NCBI GenBank assembly: GCA_027575765.1
Contig: JANBPT010000641.1
Location: forward strand, 1 to 27,361
Direction: 5' to 3'
DNA length: 27,361 nt
Source of the DNA: Tieghemiomyces parasiticus
Taxonomy: Eukaryota; Kickxellomycota; Dimargaritomycetes; Dimargaritales; Dimargaritaceae
Position numbers and translations under genes: made by a program. Below the pieces are notes generated by a model that saw only the letters and a list, made by a program, of their open reading frames with translations, was not told where the DNA came from and made no database searches. The number at the start of each line of letters is the position of its first letter. The stretch's first letter is position 1. Shown here piece by piece: positions 19,666 to 27,361 of this stretch.

Positions 19666-21881
19666 CTACGCCTGGGGGGTGCCACGCAAAAAGTCGAACA
19701 CGGCCGCCTGCTCCCGGGTCTGCAGAGCACTTCGGAGCGTATGATCGGCTAAGCGAACGTTAACGGCCTGGTTGTCAGAAACATCGGGGAGTAGTACCCC
19801 GTCGCCCAACTCGGAGTTTTCCACCCAGTTGCGGCAATGGGTTTCCTGACACGCCAAAGTAGCAAGGGGAAAAGGGAGGGAGAGGGTAAGGTAAGAATTA
19901 GTCCCTAATTATATAATACACACATTGACCACCCCGTGTGTTGATAGCACATTAGGGGTCGAAATCCCGCTACGACCCGAGCACGACTATATCCTCACCT
20001 GTGAGAGCCAATCTTGAACCGCTTGCGGGGTGTCATCCCAGATTGAGTGAGTCGTGTTGAACATAGCCAAACGGCGGATCCGGTTCAGGAAGGAAGCATG
20101 GTCAGCTTTTAAGGAAATTGGGTACGCCGCAGGTTGATTAACGGTAGATCGTGTGGGTGAGAACGAAAAAAAACAACATTGGGCCTGGCGTCAGATACGT
20201 AAGCTTGTGACCAAACTAAAAGCTAGGGTGCCCGTGGGCGACGTGCCCCCGGCGGTCGTGACGAAGTCAGATTCATACTTACGGTCCCGGCTGAGGTACC
20301 CGATCAAGTGTAAGGACCCGTCGTAGTTGGTAACGAAGGCCAAGTCCGTCGAGGGGCAGGGCCTGGCAGGTCGGGGGGCGTTTAAATCAGCAATGGCAAT
20401 TCCGGAAGCGTAAGATGGGATAGAGAAACGACTGCTGGCGAGACGGCGCGGTTAGGCAGCCGATTGCCACCTGTACCCTCCATAATTATGGAGGTTCGAT
20501 AAATCACCTACTTGATAATGTTGTCCAATACGTAGGCCATGTGGCTTCTGGGTGCGTCGTTTCCTGTGGGCATATATGTTTGTGTGGCATAGCAAGGTAC
20601 GATCGAGGTGGTCAGGGCTGGGTTATTAAAACGTATAAACGTCTGCTATCTAGTGTGGCCTGACCGGAAAGATCGGGCGAGGCCTCCTTGCTAGGTAGGT
20701 GGACTGGTCTGCTTACTGGGAATCGGTGACACCTGACCAGTGCTGGGAATGTCAACCTGGAATAGAGAGGTAGGGGAGAGGTGGAGACATTAGCCGACTT
20801 GTTCGTTAGTTACGAAGGCTTGGCGGGGGTTAGCGGCACGGGTAGCATGTCGAACTTGCCGTTGGGCTCTATAACCTTACCATCGTGCGCCGGTTCCATA
20901 AGTAGTTCTCGTCCAGATTCAGGATGATGACCTCGTAACCTTCGTCACGGGCCTGTTGGACATAGGGCAGTACTGAGCCCGCCTGAATTCATGAACGGAT
21001 AGAAACGTTCGATGTGAAGTAGCTAGCAGTGCAGATTAGTAAGCCGCTTGTCGGAAAGGCCACAGCTATGCAGACAAATAAAACGGCGAGGTCGCTGCCA
21101 ATGTATACAGGGTCGGTCGGTTATGTAAAGTGAAGGAGGGGAGGAAGGCTTACCTTCAGACCTTTCTGTAGGAGGTTCGAGCGGTTCCAGCACCCCAAGC
21201 TGATCGGGACGACATAGGGTGCCCATATGGTGTAAAGGTCGGGCGGTTAGATGAGCTCAGCTCCTAATGGATAAGGTAGGCCCACGCATCAGCGTTTGGC
21301 TTTCTACTGACCGCCTTTCTATGGACTTACAAATCACCACTGCCCAGGGCGAAGATCAGAACCCGGCCAGTCGTCGTAAAGGCCTGCGGGCTACAATATT
21401 TCACAAGGACGGATCAGGATGTTTGAGGCAATCAGGGTGTACGTTGCGGATTGATTAGCAGCCAGCCATTGAGGCCTATAGCCTAGGTACTCTGGCGGAG
21501 AGGCCGTTTCTAGATCCCCGGTCGCATCGGTATCCCGGATATTAGCGACAGCGTTACGTACCTGTGGAGGATCAGGCAATGGGGTTCGTCTTGTTTGGCG
21601 CCCAGCGGCAGCCGTGTAGCCTCCAGACCGCCCTTCCGAAGCTCCCCTTTAAGTAGGTCGGCCAGAACGGCATACACTGCATTGGCCTGCTCGGCCTTGA
21701 ACCCGAGTTTACTTGGCGTCGTTTTCGTGTCGTACGGGTTACCGGCTTCATCGACCACTCGGAGGTCCCCATCGGTCAGATGGAGATTGAACTCCGCTAG
21801 TGTCGAAAACCAAATGGACGTTGGCGTAGTGCCGGTGCCGTTGCTGGCTTCAGAGTTTTGGACCCTCTTGCGGACAAGCAT
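19666..21881 (-). CDS. ARB2-domain protein (nine exons)
   Basis: No long open frame shows this gene; I assembled it from minus-strand exons 21881-21562, 21390-21331, 21199-21154, 20982-20881, 20756-20717, 20563-20512, 20362-20283, 20105-19999 and 19845-19666. All have GT..AG introns (124-177 bases) and every junction phase matches, giving 328 residues ending in TAG. ARB2-domain proteins include fission yeast Arb2, part of the Argonaute siRNA chaperone complex, animal FAM172A/ARB2A, and the C-terminal part of class II histone deacetylases. Landmarks in order: RVVDEAGNPYDT, then DEPHCLILHS (exons 1-2), VLIFALGSGD, GSVLPYVQQARDEGYEVIIL with NLDENYLW (exon 4), SHMAYVLDNIIK, LAFVTNYDGSLHLIGYLS (exon 7), RIRRLAMFNTTHSIWDD (exon 8) and HCRNWVENSE (exon 9). 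The serine of the AHSYGG-type motif in relatives is replaced (VTNYDG), so no hydrolase activity is expected. Exon 5 (40 bases) is the least certain. Function in RNA silencing is inferred from the family. Confidence 0.82.
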
Positions 21882-22262
21882 GACGTGGTGAGGCGAACGT
21901 GGTACGTGGTGGAGTGAGTGAGTGGAAATGCCGCAGGTCGTGTAGGAATGCGAATTATGGTAAACATCAAACGACTGGTAGCAAGCGGTCTACTATAGGC
22001 AGGGCCTGTGACCAGTTATATTCCCTGTCAGTGCGCAGTAGAGATACAATTAAGCTTTGCCCAGTCAGGAGGGTGCGCAGTGCAAGGTTAAAGCGTGCTT
22101 TTCTAATAGACTGGCGAAGGTGGCTTTACGGAAACATAACCTAGCCCGCCACCAACAAATGGATCGAGAGCCCAGGTGATACTTGGAGTGCAGTAACAGC
22201 GTTCATCCGTGTCAGCCACCAGGAAGATTTGAAGGTCGCTTCAGTTGGCCGTTTCCATTTCC
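21882..22262. other. Upstream region of the ARB2-domain gene
   Basis: The bases next to 21881 form the ARB2-domain 5' leader. No recognised motif, repeat or convincing open frame is seen; the two open frames present overlap the first exon or lack any domain. Confidence 0.4.
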
Positions 22263-22804
22263 ATGGACAGCTTGCACGCAGTTGGATCGGCTATTCCAGA
22301 GCTCGACACAACATCAGACAGGTATGTTAAGCGACTGACATAAGGTCATTGAGGTCGAACGCACTACAGAACGAGTCCCAACTTCCCCCTCCCCATCACA
22401 GTTGTGCAAGTCACGCACGCTCGGCAGGCCCACTTCCACAGAATCCCAAACACTGTATCACTGGTCTGGCCTTGAGTTGTGTGTCAGTATGTAATGTGGA
22501 GAAGACCACTTGGATTAAATCACAGCCATGAATTGGGACAGCCGCCAAGCCAGCAGCACCTTTCGGGCCACAGTGGTAAGTACTGGCGGCCCATGTGAAC
22601 CCCGACTGCTTCAGACGGCGGGTATCTTCTATTAGTGTGGGTGATATCGGACGGAAGCAAACTTTCTTCCCTGGCCAGATCGGTATAAAGCCTGGCTATA
22701 TGGTAATACCAACTCGAGACGCCACTGAATTATTTGCTGACATGACTGACCTTAAGACGTCGACTCTTACTTATGGCCCAGGTTACTTCTCTAACATAAT
22801 CTAA
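22263..22804 (+). CDS. Weak candidate: small three-exon gene, unrecognised
   Basis: Exons 22263-22321, 22526-22575 and 22719-22804 would encode 64 residues (starting MDSLHAVGSAIPELDTTSD, with HELGQPPSQQHLSGHS in the middle, ending YGPGYFSNII). The introns of 204 and 143 bases fall in the size range of the other genes here, the donors are GTATGT and GTAAGT, and phases match (2, then 1). Against it: I searched this region for such a model, the last acceptor (cgAG) has a poor pyrimidine tract, no family is recognised, and the protein is very short. The third exon might not be terminal. Confidence 0.22.
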
Positions 22805-22882
22805 GGAACTGAACGAACCGGGCCATTCCGCTAACGGTTGCTAGGGTGATGGCGACCCCTTCCTCCAGTTCTTATGTTCACC

Positions 22883-22907
22883 TACCCCCCTTCCTAGGAT
22901 GGGGGTA
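22883..22907. repeat. GC-rich near-palindrome
   Basis: TACCCCC at 22883-22889 pairs with GGGGGTA at 22901-22907 around an inner palindrome TCCTAGGA (22892-22899). A G8 tract follows at 22911-22918. Confidence 0.6.
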
Positions 22908-24035
22908 CCCGGGGGGGGACTTGGCGTCCCACCACAAGGCCCCCATCGCAGAATCTTAGGCAACTTGTGCCTAGATTTGCTCACCACCCCTACGTCCCGC
23001 GAGTTTCCCCATGGAAGATTGGATAAGTTTACCGACACTTCCTATACGTGTAAAACCTCTTCGTAATTCCCCCACCGTTGGCCCAACAGTCACCATACCG
23101 AGGGGGTGGAGAACCAATACCCTGTTCTGGTGTACATCGTAACTATGCCCTCCCCTTTATGTGGCACAGCACGCGTCCAGTCGATAAGCACGAGCCCAGT
23201 TTGAGGTTCAGTTATGAACAAAAGTGAGAAGGGGGGGGTGTTCTACTAGCTAAACTTTAAGGTTGCATTACAGTGGTTACAGTTGGACTAATGACCCACA
23301 CAGTGGTGCGGAATGCCGGTACCGTGGGCTGTTTGTATCGACCGAAAAATGGACCTACCCGACTGCACTTCAGAGGTCAGGCGCAAGTGATAGCCTACAT
23401 GTAAGTGCGGATAAGGTAACACATGTCCACCGGCAACGGCGGGTTGTGTACCACCTTCAAGTAAGCATTTTTAAAAGTGAAGCGCATTTGTACTCTGTGA
23501 CGCGCTCTCCCCGGGCGTACCTTCCCTATTCCATATATATTTTTTCTTGGTAGAGATGCACCCTGCAGTCCGTCACCGCGATGCCTGAGGTCATCCCCCG
23601 CCGGTCCCGCCGAGGTACGCAAGAATGTATTCCTTTGGTTTACCCAGATTCGGTCGAGACAATAGCCGGCGGGACCTTCGCACTTGCACGCACCTTCCGC
23701 TTCCAGCCATCCAGTTATAGCGAAGGCAGGAGAGAGAGAAGAGGCGGCGCCTACCCTACTTTTCCCGAAGGGATGTTGTAGGCACCCCACTACCCCTACT
23801 CCCTCCCCCTCCCCTCCTGCCCTCATATTCTCTCTCACTCTATAGCACTCTGCTCCACTGTCTGGAGCCTGGGCTCGATCCCCGCCACCGCCACCACGCT
23901 GCCACCAGGCCCACCATCCACCCCCTTATCACATTTAGCGAAGGGGTGAACCCACTGTCACGCCGTCAGGGCTCACGTTCCCTACCGTGATGTACGACCG
24001 GGTCTTTTCCCAGAGAGGAGTTGATGGATGAATTC

Positions 24036-24056
24036 TACCCCCAGCCGTTGGGGGTA
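24036..24056. repeat. Perfect 8-bp stem-loop with 5-base loop
   Basis: TACCCCCA at 24036-24043 and TGGGGGTA at 24049-24056 are perfect reverse complements around the loop GCCGT. The arms share TACCCCC/GGGGGTA with the element at 22883. No U-run follows, so it is not a simple terminator. Confidence 0.7.
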
Positions 24057-24600
24057 ATGACCTACCCTGAAAGATGATGCCATCAGGCCCCCGTAGCCTT
24101 CCTCCTGAATAATAGCACAGCAATCGCCACTATTCCCGGGGATGTGTCCAAGTTCCTGGCATGGGCAGTTACCTGCCGCAATGTGCCATGACGCGCCATA
24201 AAGGGCTGCCACAACAGGGCTACTCAGACCCCATCAGTCTGGAGCTGGTTTCGCTTGGCGACCTGCTAAAGCATGGATCAATTGAAGGCGGTAATACTTG
24301 TATACCACGCTGTACCCAATTATACCTACTGATCAGTCCTTCATAAATAGGGTAAATTGACATTTCGTCCCTGAATCTAGGAACGGCTTACCCATAAAAT
24401 GAACAGCCGCGCAAACAGCCAGGCCGGATCAATGGTAGCACTTCGGACCTGACATGATTTCTGCCTTTTGCTTGAATACCATGACCCAGTCGCCTTAATA
24501 AGTCTGTCGGAAGATGAGTACCATTGAAGTTCTGGTGAACCTCCCCCCTAGCTATGTCGGCAGCTCAACCATACAGTGTTGGCGAGCTATCTTGGCTAAC

Positions 24601-24617
24601 CCCCCTCTTCAAGGGGG
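24601..24617. repeat. 6-bp GC-rich stem-loop with 5-base loop
   Basis: CCCCCT at 24601-24606 pairs with AGGGGG at 24612-24617 around CTTCA. The loop size matches the stem-loops at 24036 and 27199. Confidence 0.5.
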
Positions 24618-27198
24618 AGAAAGTTGGTCCAGTTCTCCCTCCCCTTGACTACAAATGCATGTCTGACGAATATGCTTAGATAACGTGGTCGTAAGTCCGG
24701 ACACCCCTCCCCTAGCCCCCTCACTTTTCCTGATCGACTGAGCGCCGGCACAGGTACTTCATGGCCTCGGGTACACCCTGCTGCTGAGCCTGGAGGGTAA
24801 GGGCTGGTAGTACATTGGAAAAATTGGCTGGGAAGACATCATCGTTGGCGCAGACTGTACCGTGATGCATTCCAAATGCAAGCCTGCAAAGTGACGGACT
24901 GCAAAGGGTCGAGATTCCCCTCCTCCTCATCCCACAAATAGCGTAGGGCCTGGGCTGTCTTGGAGGCAATGGCAGGCGACCCATCCCTGTACAGCTGGTA
25001 CCTACTACTATGCCCGCGGAAGCATTTTCTTAAAGGGAATGCCGATGACGGAGTCGTATACACGCTCGAGATGTGATATTTATGGACGGCGAGTATAGGT
25101 ATTGCCCCAGTGCTACACCCATCCTCCTCCTCGATACCTGCGGTTACATAAGAAATCATAAAGGAACCGTGGTTCACGGTCAGTAGAGCTCCATTCATTT
25201 CGGACAATCGTCAAGGGGAAGGCGATGGCCGTGTGATGATCCCCGCCCACCGAGTATACCAGGGAGTATCCAATAGGTCGTCACTCCGATAGGATTTAGG
25301 GTTTATATTCTTTTAATTGGGTGTGTGCGCGTGCGTGTGGCATTTCCTTTCTTATAGGTAATGGCCGAGATCGACCCTGAAGCCACCGTTCACAACACAA
25401 AGCAGGACGCTCATCCCAACGCGGTGGGTTGGCGGCATAGGCAGGGCATGTTTGTCGACCCGGCAACGATTCTCATAATATTTTTATTTATAATGAACGT
25501 GCACAATCTAGGACCCTGACCCTTGGGTGACCTCTAAGGTGTATTTATCGCTCGCCATGTGCGCTAACCGAATAAATTCATCACCCCCAACGCAAAGTGG
25601 AGGTTTTTGAAGAGGAAACATGGGCTTGGAAAGCCCAGTGGATAAAAATGCGATTATGAGATTTGGGATAGTGCTCGCTCCCCATCAAGGGAGGCTCACT
25701 TCTGAATGGTCCTGCTGAGAAGGAAGAGAAGGAGGAGGAGGCGGTGGTGATGACGGTCTCCACAGTTGTCCTGAGCGGGCTTGGCGAAGATATTAGAGTC
25801 CTCGAGCAGTTTAGCCTCCCCTCTCCTCCGCCCGTTGTGAAACGATGAAACGCTATCATGACGGCACACATCGCCCTCCATGCGATGCATACGTACACAC
25901 AGCAGGTACGCCGCCTTAACCTAATTAGGCTAGACAGCGGGTAGGGGAATTGGACTTAGAGTGTGCCATTTACTGCGCTTACCAAGCCCCCTCCCTATCA
26001 CTAGCTGTAGATAAGTGAGAGGTCAACTGGATGTAGTAGTAGTAATGAAGGAGGATGCCAGCCCCCTCCCACCACCACCACTCACCCTCTATTCGTGGTG
26101 TTAACCTCGCAGCGGATGGCTTCCCGCGACCTGGATCTCTGCGAATCAGTCATCTGATGTGTGGAGGGGAAGGAGGCGTTGAATAGGATCATCGATTCTG
26201 TCAGCTGGATGGGGTTCTAAATTTGGCCCGACTATCTGCCTTTTCCATTTCACTTATATCCCAACGACAGGGTGGCGATTCGTAATCTACCCCTTTCCAC
26301 CGGGCCGTGGGCTACAATTTTGGGATGGGCAGCCTATGCACTTAAATTGTGGTTCAAAATCAGTATTTTCCTGTTGTTTCTGGTTATTAATTTGTATAGC
26401 TCGCCACAAAGGCGACCACACTCTACTATTTGGCTCCAACTTCAACTACTGAATCCGATACGTGAATTCTTTTTTTACATTCACTGCCAATTAAGCAATG
26501 GATGGCACCTGCATCCGTCTAAATGGACAGCCATAGTCCGGCCGCCCTTACCATTTTCACTCCTCCCCCTCCCCAGACAAGTGTACCCGCTCGGGTATCC
26601 CCACGGTACCCATGTGTGCGTGTGCTGCCTGGCCATTCATCGCCTATTTCGAACTTACCGTCCCCCCACCTCCTCCCACGGGTCTATCAGCTGCACAACG
26701 GACATGTAGGCGCAACTCGGTGCACCGACACCACACTAAGAGTAAGCCCGGCCCCTCCTTAAACAATGGTACTCTAAGTAACGAAGGTAAAGAAGTATAG
26801 CAGGAAGTACAATATGAAAAAAAAATAGCCGAGCCAGCCAGATGCAGTCTAGTGATGACTGTGATACAGTACCATCCCTTTTTTTTGTGTGAGGTCCTCA
26901 CATCGCACAGGTAGTCTCTTGCTTTAGCGATTAGAATGGTTCCGCCACTGGCCATGCAGCTACTAGCCACTTTGGGGAAAGGTTCAATCCCGCTTGCTTG
27001 CGGGCCATGCAGCGTTTCCGCGTTCGCCGTCAGTGTTGCCTCCATGGCGCTGCCAAATCAATCCCTTCAAGCCAGACTTGGGTATCCATGTTCGCTTTAT
27101 GGCCTAAACTGATACGGCTTCAAAGCCTTCAAGTGTCCTTAATCTCGCAATCTCCGTGGTCGCCCACTGCACGCGGATTGGTGAAGTACCCCGCCCAA

Positions 27199-27217
27199 GG
27201 TGACATGGATTGTCACC
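27199..27217. repeat. Perfect 7-bp stem-loop with 5-base loop
   Basis: GGTGACA at 27199-27205 pairs with TGTCACC at 27211-27217 around TGGAT. A nearby 9-base direct repeat, CGCCCAAGG, occurs at 27192-27200 and 27261-27269. Confidence 0.6.
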
Positions 27218-27361
27218 CCGTCCAGGGTAGCCAAGAAGTGTGGGGCGGGTGTGTGGACATCGCCCAAGGGTAGATGCGACGGGACTGGTGTCCCAGAATC
27301 TAATTATGTCCTAAAGTGCGTAACACAAGACCAGGGTGGTGGTTGTGGAGTACTAAGGCAT

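Larger units (their letters stand above)
22805..27361. other. 4.6 kb gene-poor region with coding-like fragments
   Basis: No intact recognisable gene is seen on either strand. Coding-like fragments include minus 24721-25207 (frames carrying RYLWDEEEGNLDPLQS and, in another frame, NDDVFPANFSNVLPALTLQA), plus 25361-25850 (see findings), plus 26272-26709 (hydrophobic segment WFKISIFLLFLVINLY) and minus 26850-27045. None matches a family I know, and stops or frame changes interrupt them. They may be small exons of a multi-intron gene like the neighbouring ARB2-domain gene, decayed gene remnants, or chance. Short stem-loops are listed separately. I saw no terminal repeats or reverse-transcriptase motif that would make it a transposon. 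Confidence 0.4.

Noticed and set aside
22528..22614. Exon MNWDSRQASSTFRATV with a 39-base intron
   Set aside because: 39 bases is far below the 124-223 of the introns in recognised genes, and the next exon meets a stop.
23863..23885. GGGCTCGATCCCC, another B-box-like string
   Set aside because: Only a partial T-stem forms and the upstream 60 bases do not fold into D and anticodon arms.
24721..25207. Transposase or retroelement remnant
   Set aside because: The fragments look protein-like but show no DDE, RT or integrase motif and no flanking repeats that I can see.
25301..25312. TTTAGGGTTT as telomere-like repeat
   Set aside because: Only one unit is present; no array.
26980..26991. GGTTCAATCC, resembling a tRNA B box
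   Set aside because: The flanking bases do not form a five-pair T-stem and no A box or acceptor stem is found at the right distance.

Overview
The window is nuclear DNA of a eukaryote, most likely a fungus. The proteins are eukaryotic (TFIIB, TSR1, an ASH2-type COMPASS subunit, YIH1/IMPACT, MTQ2, an ARB2-domain protein). Introns have GT..AG ends. AATAAA-type polyadenylation hexamers follow several stop codons. The ASH2 protein keeps its PHD-like and winged-helix N-terminus, which budding yeast Bre2 lacks, and an ARB2 gene is present, so a non-yeast and perhaps early-diverging fungus fits best. That placement is inference.

Left part (1-9117). A possible CDS tail runs off the left edge. It is followed by a small alpha-crystallin/Hsp20-like protein with a striking His/Cys-rich insert, nucleoside diphosphate kinase (minus), TFIIB (plus) and inositol monophosphatase (minus). 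A 1.66 kb gap with no convincing gene comes next, then a two-exon, largely disordered, unrecognised protein (minus).

Middle part (9914-19507). ASH2 (two exons) and TSR1 (two exons) lie in tandem on plus. YIH1/IMPACT follows on minus, then MTQ2 (two exons) on plus.

Right part (19666-27361). A nine-exon ARB2-domain gene on minus was assembled here from small exons, all in matching phase. Beyond it lie about 5.5 kb with no intact recognisable gene. This stretch holds one weak three-exon candidate, scattered coding-like fragments and several short GC-rich stem-loops.

Genes mostly alternate in strand, giving divergent promoters (NDK/TFIIB, unknown/ASH2, YIH1/MTQ2) and convergent 3' ends (Hsp20/NDK, TFIIB/IMPase, TSR1/YIH1, MTQ2/ARB2). 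There are no operons. The genes serve general housekeeping: transcription initiation, H3K4 methylation, 40S ribosome maturation, release-factor methylation, Gcn2 control, nucleotide and inositol metabolism, and possibly small-RNA heterochromatin. The twelve introns placed in the recognised genes and the unknown gene are 124-223 nt long, which helped in choosing splice models. No bacterial-type mobile element, CRISPR array, tRNA or rRNA was seen, and nothing that I would call a new multi-gene system.
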